A DNA stretch of 64,000 nucleotides from Clostridium pascui. GTDB lineage: Bacteria; Bacillota; Clostridia; Clostridiales; Clostridiaceae. A program made the position numbers and the translations under genes. Positions 1 to 8,096 of this stretch are shown in pieces. The notes under the pieces were generated by a model. That model was not told the DNA's origin. It did not search any database and saw only the letters and a list, made by a program, of their open reading frames with translations. The DNA lies in the NCBI RefSeq assembly GCF_016908015.1, contig NZ_JAFBDB010000001.1:186001-250000 (forward strand), read 5' to 3'. Positions within the stretch are counted from its first letter, which is position 1, and each line of letters starts with the position of its first letter.

Positions 1-1
1 T

Positions 2-1144
2 TTACCATAAAACTATATTATCAACCCTCATACAGTGAATAAGAGGGCTGCCTTTAAGGTTTAATAGTTCTTTGCTGTCTGCAGAAATATACATACCAAC
101 ATATTCGGCACCGTTATCTTCAACATGCTTAATCATATCATCAATACTAATATTCTTAAACATATCTTCATAGTACATTACTTGCAACAGCCTAAGGTTG
201 TTCTTTATAAGATTGAGGTTGCCAATTAAAGACTCTTTGTGAGCCTGACCGTCCATATTCTCATACTGATTTTGCTTTAAACTATTACCCTCGAGCTGCT
301 TAGCGTTATTGGCATCATATGGGAAAATGGATCTAACTTGGTAGTATGAAGGATTTGCTAATACAAACTTTGAATCGATTGATGCTATAGGTGTAATATC
401 TAAAGGTGCGGTATCTATATTACTTATTTTATTTATAAAATGCTCCTTTATCTGCTGAGCTGTTAAAGATTTATTAAACTCAACCAATATTTTTGCCTTT
501 GTACCTTTAGGTGCATTTTCCAGGACTTTAAAACCAGATATAGGATCAGATTCATGAGCAACAAGATAAGAAAAATCTTCAAATATTAATGGAGGCACTA
601 CTGTTGTTCTTGATTTTACAGGTTTTCCTAAACTATATCTGACATTTATCTCGGTTTCATCTATTTTAGTATTTCCAATGGTATTTTCAAGGGAAACTTT
701 GATATTTTGTTGTGCAAAATTTGATGTATCTACGCCGCTTCTATAGGATTTATATTTGGGCTGAAACATTTGTGATAATTGGACCATTATTTCTCTCTTT
801 ACGTATGCTTCCTTATAATCCAATCCAAACCAGGAAGTAGTAATCTTTGATGCCGTAAAGTATATAAAAATAAAGATTACCAAAGCTGAAAAAAACGAAA
901 ATGCTGTTATCATAATAATTCTTAGATTTACTCTCCGTTTTAACAATTTAGCAATTCTATTATCATCTACGTTGCCTGCCGGCATATTCTGCTTCATCTC
1001 TTCTAAAAAATCCATCTCATCGTTATTAAGATAATCTGATATGGCAATGAATTTATCGATATCAGATTCTATGTCTGCTATCTCATCTTGATTTAATTTG
1101 CCTTCTTTATATAGCTGCAGTTTTTCCTGGAACTCACTATTCAT
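2..1144 (-). CDS. Membrane-anchored anti-sigma factor (Sigma_reg_N/Sigma_reg_C type)
   Basis: A 380-residue protein that probably holds the neighbouring ECF sigma factor inactive at the membrane. The first 70 residues are acidic and helical. A single hydrophobic membrane span lies at about residues 75-98. The rest is extracytoplasmic and resembles the sigma-factor regulator C-terminal domain family. Its ATG overlaps the 3' end of the upstream sigma gene by 8 bp, the usual translationally coupled sigma/anti-sigma layout. The ORF is complete, with its stop at the window edge. The family assignment rests on topology, context and general sequence resemblance; the signal sensed is unknown. Confidence 0.75.
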   Translation of the reverse strand: MNSEFQEKLQLYKEGKLNQDEIADIESDIDKFIAISDYLNNDEMDFLEEMKQNMPAGNVDDNRIAKLLKRRVNLRIIMITAFSFFSALVIFIFIYFTASKITTSWFGLDYKEAYVKREIMVQLSQMFQPKYKSYRSGVDTSNFAQQNIKVSLENTIGNTKIDETEINVRYSLGKPVKSRTTVVPPLIFEDFSYLVAHESDPISGFKVLENAPKGTKAKILVEFNKSLTAQQIKEHFINKISNIDTAPLDITPIASIDSKFVLANPSYYQVRSIFPYDANNAKQLEGNSLKQNQYENMDGQAHKESLIGNLNLIKNNLRLLQVMYYEDMFKNISIDDMIKHVEDNGAEYVGMYISADSKELLNLKGSPLIHCMRVDNIVLW

Positions 1145-1646
1145 TAATACTCCTCCTTAAGGCTCTAAGAGTTTTTCTAGCCCTATAAATCAAATTTGTC
1201 ACTGCTGAGACACTTAGTCCTAAAACCTCTCCTGCCTGCTGGTATGAGAGTTCATTTACCAAGCATAGCAGTACAACCTGACGCTGATTTTCAGGAAGCT
1301 GCTGAATTAATTCAAAAGCCGATTTGGTACTTTCCTTGAGTATTAGGTTGTCAATAAAGTCTTGTGCCTTTGTTTGATTTAACATATCATCTTCCCGAAA
1401 ATCCAATCGTCTGTTTTTCTTAACATAATCGACGTAGAGGTTATGGGCAACGGTCAGTAACCAGGATTTGATACTTTCATTAGGAAATTGAAGAACACAT
1501 AGGGCCTTAACGAAGGCGTCCTGTGCTAAATCTTCTGCTGTCTGATGATTATACGTAAGTCCATAAAGGTATTTATAAACGTAAGGGAAATACTCTTTAT
1601 AGATTTTAATAAATATATCACCCTCCAAACCGTCACCCCCATCCAT
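1137..1646 (-). CDS. ECF-type RNA polymerase sigma factor
   Basis: Sigma-70 family protein of the ECF group, with region 2 (YKYLYGLTYNHQTAEDLAQD, then a WLLTVAHNL segment) and region 4 (LPENQRQVVLLCLVNELSYQ followed by a helix-turn-helix). The frame is open to a TTG at 1688, but that start has no ribosome-binding site. The ATG at 1646 (169 aa) or a TTG at 1628 preceded by GGGGGTGA is more credible. It is co-transcribed with the anti-sigma gene that overlaps its end. It would direct RNA polymerase to stress or envelope promoters, very likely including its own. Confidence 0.85.
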   Translation of the reverse strand: MDGGDGLEGDIFIKIYKEYFPYVYKYLYGLTYNHQTAEDLAQDAFVKALCVLQFPNESIKSWLLTVAHNLYVDYVKKNRRLDFREDDMLNQTKAQDFIDNLILKESTKSAFELIQQLPENQRQVVLLCLVNELSYQQAGEVLGLSVSAVTNLIYRARKTLRALRRSINE

Positions 1647-1862
1647 CTCTTTAAACAGTGTTATTATATATACGATTAAATTGACCAAGTATCGCGCTTA
1701 CTTTACAAAAATATTATATAGTATAATATGATGTTTATATAGTGACAAGCATCGGGGGGATCAGTTATCAGTGTGAAGCGAGATATGAAAACAACAGTTA
1801 AAGTGATACGGGAACTGAAACATAAGTGAGGGGGATTTTTCTATATTAATGTGAAAAATAAT

Positions 1863-1905
1863 AAAAAGGCATTAAGGGGTATATACCACTTAAGCCTTTT
1901 TTATC
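1863..1905 (-). terminator. Terminator of the SIMPL-domain gene
   Basis: Read on the minus strand, an AAAAAGGCTTAAGTGG arm, a TATATA loop and the matching arm are followed by a T-rich tract just after the stop codon at 1908. The plus strand is also T-rich after the stem, so it may work in both directions. The rest of 1647-1862 shows no gene. Confidence 0.75.
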
Positions 1906-1907
1906 GT

Positions 1908-2669
1908 CTAATACTGGTAAACTAAGCTAACATCTGCCTTTACCTTATAAACTCCAGCTTGAATAGATGTGGAATCTGCAGAACCAGCTGATTCTAATTT
2001 GCCATTAAATAGAACTGGGTAGTCATTAGGGATTCCATTTGAATTTTCTATTACCTTTACAGGTGCTGTAAGTTTTACACCTAAAAAACCAGAAACTGCT
2101 TGTGCTTTACTTTGTGCATTTGATAATGCCTTTAGTAAAGCTTTATTATAATATGTTTCATAATCACTGATGCCAAAACTTATACTATTAGAAGTATTTG
2201 CTCCATTTTTTACAGCTGTGTCAATTACTTGTCCAACCTTACTGATATCCTTAACTGTAACCTTTAATGTATTAGACACTGTATATCCAACAATTGAACT
2301 TGTTCCGGCGTTCTTGTCATAGTCATATTTTGGATTTATACTATAATAAGTTGTTTTAATGTCCTCATCTTTTATGCCTTCTTTTTTAATAGCAGCAATT
2401 ACATTGTTTATTGCAGCTGAATTAGCACTTTGAGCTTCAATAGTTGTAGATTTGTCTGTTACAACTCCTAAATATAAGTAAGCTATGTCTGGAGTTACAG
2501 TTATTTCACCACTTCCTGTAACATTTATTGTTCTTGATGAATCAATAGTTACTGCACTGGAATCTGCAGCTAGAACTTTTGAAGCTCCAAAGTTAAAGAA
2601 TAGGATAAATGCAGCTGCAAATGCGAAAATGAATGACCATCTTGACTTTAATAAGTTATTAGTTTTCAT
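1908..2669 (-). CDS. Secreted SIMPL-domain (DUF541) protein
   Basis: About 253 residues, with an N-terminal signal peptide (positive start, hydrophobic core, cleavage near AADSS) followed by a SIMPL domain (DUF541). It includes the typical opening of a short beta segment plus VTPDIAYLYLGV and the motif GYTVSNTLKVTV. The start at 2669 is preferred over the longer frame to 2699 because AAGGAGAG lies 8 bases upstream. Bacterial SIMPL proteins are exported and poorly understood; some help with oxidative stress tolerance. It is divergent from the ECF sigma gene at 2866, so both may share a regulated intergenic region of about 200 bp. Confidence 0.85.
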   Translation of the reverse strand: MKTNNLLKSRWSFIFAFAAAFILFFNFGASKVLAADSSAVTIDSSRTINVTGSGEITVTPDIAYLYLGVVTDKSTTIEAQSANSAAINNVIAAIKKEGIKDEDIKTTYYSINPKYDYDKNAGTSSIVGYTVSNTLKVTVKDISKVGQVIDTAVKNGANTSNSISFGISDYETYYNKALLKALSNAQSKAQAVSGFLGVKLTAPVKVIENSNGIPNDYPVLFNGKLESAGSADSTSIQAGVYKVKADVSLVYQY

Positions 2670-2865
2670 ATATAATCTCTCCTTTATATTTGTTTTCATA
2701 ATATTAGACGAGCCTTAATATAAATTTGCTCCATAAATTTATGTAGTAATGTAAAAATTTTAAAATGTATGAAACTAAACTCAAATGTTATACGTCTAAT
2801 TAAGTATAGTAATTAATTAAATATATTTCTATTTTATTACATAGATGCCTAACGGGAGATAAGAA

Positions 2866-3381
2866 ATGGATGAAAAAATAAAACAGCTAATGAGTAACTA
2901 TGGAAATGATGTTCTGAAGATTGCTTATTTATACTTAAAGGACAAGCATCTGGCAGAAGATGCTTTCCAGGAAGTATTCGTAAAAATTTATAAAAATTAC
3001 AATAAATTTAAAAATAACAGCAGTGAAAAGACATGGATTATGAGCATTACAGCAAATACTTGCAGAGATATGTTAAGGATTTCTTGGTTTAAAAAAGTTC
3101 GCTTTTTTAAAGATGTTGGTGATGATTCGATAAAAAACACCCATGAAAATGTGGATGAAGAAATTGCAAGGAAGATGGAATATGAGGAATTATTAAAAGA
3201 AGTTATGAATCTTCCTCTTAAATATAGAGAGATTATCATTCTTTATTACTATGAGGAACTATCTACAATGGATATAAGTGCGGCATTAAAAATACCAGAA
3301 GGAACAGTAAGAAGCCGGCTTTTCCGCGCAAGAACGATATTGAAATCTAATTTAGAGGGGAAGATTGAATATGGAAGATAA
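2866..3381 (+). CDS. ECF-type RNA polymerase sigma factor
   Basis: A 171-residue ECF sigma factor. Region 2 spans about residues 8-75 (DVLKIAYLYLKDKHLAEDAF, WIMSITANTCRDMLR). Region 4 spans about 115-165 (LPLKYREIIILYYYEELSTM, then IPEGTVRSRLFRAR). GGGAG lies 7 bases before the ATG. The downstream DUF4367 gene overlaps its 3' end, which predicts that the second gene is its regulator. It resembles the SigV/SigW-type factors of Firmicutes; I cannot say which stress it answers. Confidence 0.9.
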   Translation: MDEKIKQLMSNYGNDVLKIAYLYLKDKHLAEDAFQEVFVKIYKNYNKFKNNSSEKTWIMSITANTCRDMLRISWFKKVRFFKDVGDDSIKNTHENVDEEIARKMEYEELLKEVMNLPLKYREIIILYYYEELSTMDISAALKIPEGTVRSRLFRARTILKSNLEGKIEYGR

Positions 3382-4324
3382 TATGAAAAACTTTAGAGAA
3401 GCATCAGACTTAATACTCGAGAATGTTTATGTTACTGATGAATTAAAAAGAAAAACCTTAGAAAAATGTACTCATAGAAAAGAATGGATAATGAATGTAA
3501 AATTAACAGCAGCATTTTCTGGTGCTTTAATAATTTTTTTTGGAATATTTATTTCTTTGTTTCATAAATCAGATATTAATAATAGCAACATAGCAAAATC
3601 AATAAATCAGAAACAGAAAAATTCCTTAGATAATGAAAGCAAAATACAAGAAACGGCTAAAACAACAGGCAGCAGTGATTTAGCTCAATCCTCTTCTGCA
3701 GCCTCAAATAGTAAAAGCAATACAAAAAATAATATGGCTATAGCAGAGAAGAATGTAGATATTGCAATTAAAGGTTTAAACAATGTTTCTAGAAATAAAA
3801 GCATTGATGCAGTAAAAGAAAATATAGAAACTGATTCACAAAGCAGGAAGGATTCTAGTAAAGCCTCTGATAGTATTTTGCAAAACAGGGCTGATATTAG
3901 TAATGGTGAAGTGAGCCTAGAAGCTCAATCAGATACTAGCTTAGCATTAATGCCTGAACCATTAACTATTGAAAAAGCTGCAGAATACTTTGAAAGTGAG
4001 ATTTTGATTCCCTCCTATATTCCAGAAGGGTTTACTCTAACTGATATATCTATCCCAGATGAAAATGAAAAATGTGTTAAACTAAAATACAGCTCAAGTT
4101 CAGCTGATTTTGAAATATTACAAAGTAAAAGTTTATCCAAATTAGCTGGAACTGAGAATATATCTATTGGCAATAGTATAGCTTATATTAACTTTGTAAA
4201 AGATGAAAAAACTAATGTTATAACTACAAAAATTACCTGGATAATTGATAATATTCAATATTCACTATCCAGCACCTTGCCGAAAGACTCATTAATAAAG
4301 ATAGCTGAATCTATTAATAATTAA
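3371..4324 (+). CDS. DUF4367-domain putative anti-sigma factor
   Basis: About 317 residues. A cytoplasmic N-terminus of about 40 residues is followed by one membrane span (residues 45-65), a long Ser/Asn/Lys-rich linker, and a C-terminal DUF4367-like domain (from LTIEKAAEYFESEILIPSYI to the end). The frame opens at a TTG (3365), but the ATG at 3371 after GAGGGG is the better start. It overlaps the sigma gene by about 11 bp, which points to anti-sigma function. The last 90 codons are repeated with a few substitutions at 10342-10611. Confidence 0.75.
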   Translation: MEDNMKNFREASDLILENVYVTDELKRKTLEKCTHRKEWIMNVKLTAAFSGALIIFFGIFISLFHKSDINNSNIAKSINQKQKNSLDNESKIQETAKTTGSSDLAQSSSAASNSKSNTKNNMAIAEKNVDIAIKGLNNVSRNKSIDAVKENIETDSQSRKDSSKASDSILQNRADISNGEVSLEAQSDTSLALMPEPLTIEKAAEYFESEILIPSYIPEGFTLTDISIPDENEKCVKLKYSSSSADFEILQSKSLSKLAGTENISIGNSIAYINFVKDEKTNVITTKITWIIDNIQYSLSSTLPKDSLIKIAESINN

Positions 4325-4337
4325 TGTCGTTTTAGTT

Positions 4338-4402
4338 TTGAACAGGGATTCCATGTGCTTCGCCTCCCCCATTGAAACCCTCGACAAATGTTGGGGGATT
4401 TT
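4338..4402 (+). repeat. Structured repeat, copy 1, with terminator
   Basis: From 4338, about 45 bp (GAACAGGGATTC, then TTCGCCTCC, then TGAAACCC) match a second copy at 12131-12178 at most positions. GGGATTC and GAAACCC can pair around the TTCGCCTCC loop. Directly after it, CCCTCGAC-AAAT-GTTGGGGG (4378-4397) plus ATTTT forms a terminator whose left arm overlaps the repeat. It follows the DUF4367 stop codon by 13 bp. I do not recognise a named RNA family. Confidence 0.6.
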
Positions 4403-4450
4403 AAGCTTTGTTTAGATAAAAGATAGAATTATTAAATTGGAGGTGAGGAC

Positions 4451-4666
4451 ATGTTAAATTCAGGACAAATACTAGATAGAAAATACCAAATAATAGAGGT
4501 TTTAAGACGAGGCGGTATGGGGACAGTGTACCTCTGCAAAAATAGCAGGTTAGGAAATCTTTAGGTAGTTAAGGAGATAAATACCCAGTGGAATAATCGA
4601 GTAGATTTTCTTGCTGAGCCTAATATACTAAAGAATTTAAGTCATATAGGAATTATGGGAGTGATT
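4451..4666 (+). pseudogene. Relic of a Ser/Thr protein kinase N-terminus
   Basis: An ATG after GGAGGTGAGGAC opens a frame reading LDRKYQIIEVL, then the glycine-rich loop RRGGMGTVYL, then an in-frame TAG at 4562, then VVKEIN (the ATP-binding lysine) and AEPNILKNLSHIGI (the helix-C glutamate). This is the start of a Hanks-type kinase such as PrkC-like proteins. It breaks off before the catalytic loop. The stop codon plus the missing roughly 200-residue remainder make it a clear pseudogene. Its intact ribosome-binding site suggests recent decay. Confidence 0.8.
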
Positions 4667-4689
4667 TTGCAATACCCGTATTTATTGGT

Positions 4690-4932
4690 TCAGTTCAATA
4701 GTTGTGTGTTTATCATTGATAGTTCTCCGAATTTATTATCTGGGATAAGGAACTCTGTAGCAAAGTAGTTTGCTTGTATTTCAGGTGTAGATGATTTCAA
4801 TAATACACACATTTCATCTTGAAACATATTGATGCCAAGACCTCTATGAAAACGGTCATGACTAATCTCATGAACACAAACTATTTTAACACTTATTTCA
4901 TCAATATTAATATTATCATAAGCTTCCGTAAA
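4690..4932 (-). pseudogene. Relic of an ImmA/IrrE-type metallopeptidase
   Basis: The minus-strand frame, open from 4932 to a TGA at 4690-4692, contains the zinc motif VHEISHDRFHRG and, about 35 residues later, EIQANYFATEFLIPD. The HExxH followed by E-x2-A-x2-F-A is the signature of ImmA/IrrE (DUF955) proteases, which cleave phage or mobile-element repressors. There is no start codon or N-terminal region, and a stop lies just upstream, so this is a fragment. It hints that a prophage or integrative element once occupied this site. Confidence 0.7.
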
Positions 4933-5006
4933 TTAAGAAAAAGAAGGTTGCCATTATTGCTGCTATCCACAAAATAAATATCTACCTCCTACTCGATTTG
5001 TAAAAA

Positions 5007-5147
5007 TTAGTAGCCGAAACCGCCTATAGGTGTAAAGATTCTTATGAAATGCAACCCATATTTATCATGATAATCCAGAATAGAAATTTGTTGATTAAAT
5101 CCAGGTAAGTATTTATGTAAATTAAAAAAGTTAATTTGTACCCTCAT
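5007..5147 (-). CDS. Small ORF, possibly part of a decayed mobile element
   Basis: A 46-codon frame from an ATG at 5147 to a TAA at 5007, with a protein-like composition (YLPGFNQQISILDYHDKYG, then LHFIRIFTPIGGFGY). No good ribosome-binding site precedes it. It is followed by GGAGG and a second very short hydrophobic frame (WIAAIMATFFFLIYGSL) that runs towards the protease relic. I do not recognise either product. They may be fragments of a larger lost gene or genuine small peptides. Confidence 0.3.
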   Translation of the reverse strand: MRVQINFFNLHKYLPGFNQQISILDYHDKYGLHFIRIFTPIGGFGY

Positions 5148-5180
5148 AAAAAACAAAATATAAACGTACATATAATGGAA

Positions 5181-5210
5181 ATGTATTACATTTATTAATA
5201 TGTATTACAT
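5181..5210 (+). promoter_or_regulatory. Two direct copies of the palindrome ATGTATTACAT
   Basis: ATGTATTACAT occurs at 5181-5191 and again at 5200-5210. Each copy is an 11-bp perfect palindrome, and their starts are 19 bp apart (about two helical turns). They lie about 85 bp upstream of the BIG2 protein start and look like a tandem operator. The binding protein is unknown. Confidence 0.5.
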
Positions 5211-5294
5211 AAAAGCAATGTGTAGGGAGTGATATGTGAATTATCAAGAAATATAGTAGTCAGTGATTAAATAATATTATTGGAGGAATTTGTA

Positions 5295-7250
5295 ATGAAG
5301 ACAAGGTACAAGTCAAGGATACTCAGTTTTACCACGACAGTGTTTTTTACAATGGCTTGCTTAACTCAAGCATCGGTTAATAACGTATATGCAGCTTCTA
5401 TGGGGCAGGAACTTTTAATTACTGAAGTAATGCCGATGTCTCAAACTACTAATGATTCATACGAATATATCGAGTTATACAATAACACAGATAGAAATAT
5501 AGATTTAAAGGATTACAAGTTGCCCTTACAGAATATTGACATTACCACATCAAAAGTTATATCTCCCAAAGGTATATTAGTGGTTTGCTCAAAAGGAAGT
5601 ACAACTCTTGATAATTTTAACACTTTCTACGGCACAGCTCTTACTGAAGATAAATATATTTCACTTCCATTTGTTAATGAAGTATTAAGCAACAGTTCAA
5701 CTGTAAGTATAATTCTAGCTAAAGATGATGGTGATGTGGTAGCAAGAGCGCAGTATAGCTCTGGAGACTTCCAAGTTAACAAAAGTGTAACTTACAGGTA
5801 TGCTGAAACCGGTTTTGATATGGTCAGACTAAGTCAAAGTCAGAATCCAACTCCAGGAAGCATAACCTCTGATCAGGTTCCACAAAACGGAATAAACGTA
5901 ACAAGTGTAACTCTTAATAAATCATTTGTAACAATGGATGTTAACCAAACATCAGTGCTATATGCCACTGTGGCTCCTGCTACAGCATATGATAAATCTA
6001 TAGTTTGGACATCGGACAATTCAAACGTTGTGGAAATTAGTCAAAATGGAGTATTAACATCTAAAGCAAAGGGCGTAGCTCATATAACTGCCACAACAGT
6101 TGATGGGGGATTCACTGAAGTTTGTACAGTAAATGTAGGTAACATAAGTGTTACAGGAATAACCCTGGATACAGCTAACTCGTCAGTGTACGTAGGCAAG
6201 GCAATAATCTTAACAGCTTCGGTAGTTCCAGAAAATGCAACTAATAAATCTATGAGATGGAGATCCAGTAACACTAATATTGCAGTAGTGGATTCAAATG
6301 GTATAGTAATTGGGAAAACTGTAGGAAAAGCAATAATTACTGCTACAACAGTTGACGGTAATTATTCTGCAGTATGCAATGTTACAGTATATAATGTAAA
6401 TGCTGATATAAATGTTACAGGAATATCTTTGGATAAGACAAGTGTTACACTTACAAAAGGAAAGGTAATTATTCTGGGAGCTCAAGTTACTCCATTTAAT
6501 GCAACAAATAAGCAGGTCACATGGAGCTCAAACAATAACAATGTGGCTACTGTGGATCAGAATGGCATAGTAACTGCAAAACGATCAGGTACGGCATTGA
6601 TAACTGCTACGACAGTTTATGGTAATTATAAAGCCTATTGTAATGTAACAGTGACTAACGAAAATGGCAGTTATATACCCGTTAGAAATATAGAATTAAG
6701 TACCAATGTAATTGAAATGGATAAAGGTCAAAATGAAAATTTAACAGCAAATATTTCACCTGTAAATGCTACTAATAAGTCAATAAAGTGGTCAACAGAC
6801 AATCCTTCGGTCATATCCGTAGATAATAATGGTACTATTTCAGCATTAAATCAAGGAATAGCAATAGTAACTGCAAAAACTGCCGATGGTAATCTTAAGG
6901 ATAGATGTTTTATAATTGTAAAAGATAATGAAGATACAGATACAGGAATTTTCAGAGTAAGACTAAATAAAACATCCATACGCATTAAGGAAGGAAAATT
7001 TGAAAAACTTACATCTATAATTACTCCAGGAAATCTGAAAAATACAACTTTAATCTGGAAATCAAGTGATGATACAGTTGCCTGTGTAACTGAAGATGGA
7101 AGAGTCTTCGGTAAAAATGAGGGTAACGCTATAATATCAGTTAGTACAAAAGACGGACAGTATTCTGCTAAGTGTAAAGTAGAAGTAACTAATGACAAGG
7201 GTTTCGGAAATGGTAATGGAAAAGCTAAAGGTAAAGAACACTTGAAGTGA
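5295..7250 (+). CDS. Secreted lamin-tail-domain protein with five BIG2 Ig-like repeats
   Basis: About 651 residues. A signal peptide ends near VYAAS. A lamin-tail-type domain (residues about 40-180; LLITEVMPMS, YEYIELYNN) is followed by five bacterial Ig-like group 2 repeats of about 85-90 residues. Each repeat starts with a V/I-x-L motif, contains NATNKS-x-W or a variant, and ends with ITATTVDG or similar. The tail is short, Gly/Lys-rich and lacks a sortase motif. The ATG at 5295 after GGAGGAATTTGTA is the start, not the TTG at 5280. It is probably a released or surface-associated adhesive protein. Transcription looks monocistronic, ending at 7286-7331. Confidence 0.88.
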   Translation: MKTRYKSRILSFTTTVFFTMACLTQASVNNVYAASMGQELLITEVMPMSQTTNDSYEYIELYNNTDRNIDLKDYKLPLQNIDITTSKVISPKGILVVCSKGSTTLDNFNTFYGTALTEDKYISLPFVNEVLSNSSTVSIILAKDDGDVVARAQYSSGDFQVNKSVTYRYAETGFDMVRLSQSQNPTPGSITSDQVPQNGINVTSVTLNKSFVTMDVNQTSVLYATVAPATAYDKSIVWTSDNSNVVEISQNGVLTSKAKGVAHITATTVDGGFTEVCTVNVGNISVTGITLDTANSSVYVGKAIILTASVVPENATNKSMRWRSSNTNIAVVDSNGIVIGKTVGKAIITATTVDGNYSAVCNVTVYNVNADINVTGISLDKTSVTLTKGKVIILGAQVTPFNATNKQVTWSSNNNNVATVDQNGIVTAKRSGTALITATTVYGNYKAYCNVTVTNENGSYIPVRNIELSTNVIEMDKGQNENLTANISPVNATNKSIKWSTDNPSVISVDNNGTISALNQGIAIVTAKTADGNLKDRCFIIVKDNEDTDTGIFRVRLNKTSIRIKEGKFEKLTSIITPGNLKNTTLIWKSSDDTVACVTEDGRVFGKNEGNAIISVSTKDGQYSAKCKVEVTNDKGFGNGNGKAKGKEHLK

Positions 7251-7285
7251 GATGATTAAACCTAACAATAGTTTTATTTTATAGA

Positions 7286-7338
7286 AGGAATACACTTAAA
7301 TTTGTTTTTACACAAATCTAAGTGTATTCCTGTATTTA
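7286..7338. terminator. Long-stem terminator after the BIG2 gene
   Basis: Arms AGGAATACACTTAAATTTGT (7286-7305) and ACAAATCTAAGTGTATTCCT (7312-7331) pair almost perfectly around a TTTTAC loop. The T tract after it is weak. Between here and the MarR relic (7340-7720) I see no gene. A GGACTTACGCA string at 7550-7560 resembles the ends of some insertion sequences, but no partner end or transposase is present. Confidence 0.65.
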
Positions 7339-7723
7339 TTATGACTATACGCCTCAGTAGATATTGCACACCATATATAGCTATTTGACTTATATGGATT
7401 TATTTTTAGCAATATGCCTAAATCAACAATTTTATTATTTGTTTCATTGATTGCAGTTAAAAATTTTTAATCTTATTTTATTTGTGCTACCAAGAATATA
7501 ATAAGTAGCAAATCTATATAAATGTAAGGGGATAAATATAATAATTTTAGGACTTACGCATAGAGAATTTAAATAAGGATTAGCCAATAGTAATTGAAAA
7601 TATGCCAAAATCGCCAATACTTCCTTAAGTGAAGTCGGACCATTGTGGGAAGAGACTACCGAGTTATGGAGATACCTTTGACTATTCGATTTTAAATACT
7701 TAACATAATAATGAAAAAAATGC

Positions 7724-7752
7724 TTGACGATATTACTAATTAGTAATATATT
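7724..7752 (+). promoter_or_regulatory. MarR-relic promoter with a palindromic operator
   Basis: TTGACG at 7724-7729 and TATATT at 7747-7752 are separated by exactly 17 bp. The spacer holds the perfect 16-bp palindrome ATTACTAATTAGTAAT (7732-7747), placed so that a bound repressor would block RNA polymerase. The core ACTAATTAGT recurs twice upstream of the 8097 operon. Confidence 0.75.
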
Positions 7753-7758
7753 ATAAAC

Positions 7759-7997
7759 ATGGATAAGAAAAAAATTACTTACGGGGAATTGAATGATTTG
7801 AACCTAAAAGCATTAATAGATGCATTGATCCAAAGGATAGACGAGTTAATTTGATAAGTATTACTGAATAAGGAAGAAACCTTATAAGTGAAATATTTCC
7901 TAAACACTTAGAAAATATAAATGAAATCTTTAGTGTTCTAACATCGGAGGAAAAGAAAAATTTAATAAGTTCATTAACGAAATTATTAGGTGTATAA
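7759..7997 (+). pseudogene. Relic of a MarR-family transcriptional regulator
   Basis: One frame from 7827 reads DPKDRRVNLISITE, then a TAA (7869), then GRNLISEIFPKHLENINEIF, ending in SSLTKLLGV and a stop. This is the wing and C-terminal dimerisation helix of a MarR protein (DRR in the wing is diagnostic). A short frame from the ATG at 7759 (MDKKKITYGELNDL) may be the remains of its N-terminus, with the DNA-recognition part deleted. A deletion, a frame change and the internal stop make it non-functional. The terminator-like hairpin GGTGTATA/TATACACC (7989-8008) overlaps its end. Confidence 0.75.
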
Positions 7998-8027
7998 ATG
8001 TATACACCTTAGCTTTTAAACATTTAG

Positions 8028-8054
8028 TACTAATTAGTATTAAACTAATTAGTT
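8028..8054 (+). promoter_or_regulatory. Tandem MarR-type operators ahead of the Cys-rich operon
   Basis: TACTAATTAGTA (8028-8039) and AACTAATTAGTT (8043-8054) are perfect 12-bp palindromes 15 bp apart. Both contain the ACTAATTAGT core found in the MarR-relic promoter at 7732. They sit 43-69 bp before the first gene of the operon. This indicates that the operon was, or still is, repressed by a MarR-type protein. Confidence 0.7.
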
Positions 8055-8096
8055 GTATTTTAATTAATTCTATAAGAGATAAAGAGGGGTATTAAG

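Noticed and set aside
4690-5147. Interpretation as a live prophage regulatory region
   Set aside because: The ImmA-like frame has no N-terminus or start, and no repressor, integrase or structural gene is present.
6851-7198. Minus-strand ORFs within the BIG2 gene
   Set aside because: Shadows produced by the biased codon use of the repeats; no starts with ribosome-binding sites.
7548-7565. GGACTTACGCA string resembling an insertion-sequence end
   Set aside because: No inverted partner, target duplication or transposase fragment was found nearby.
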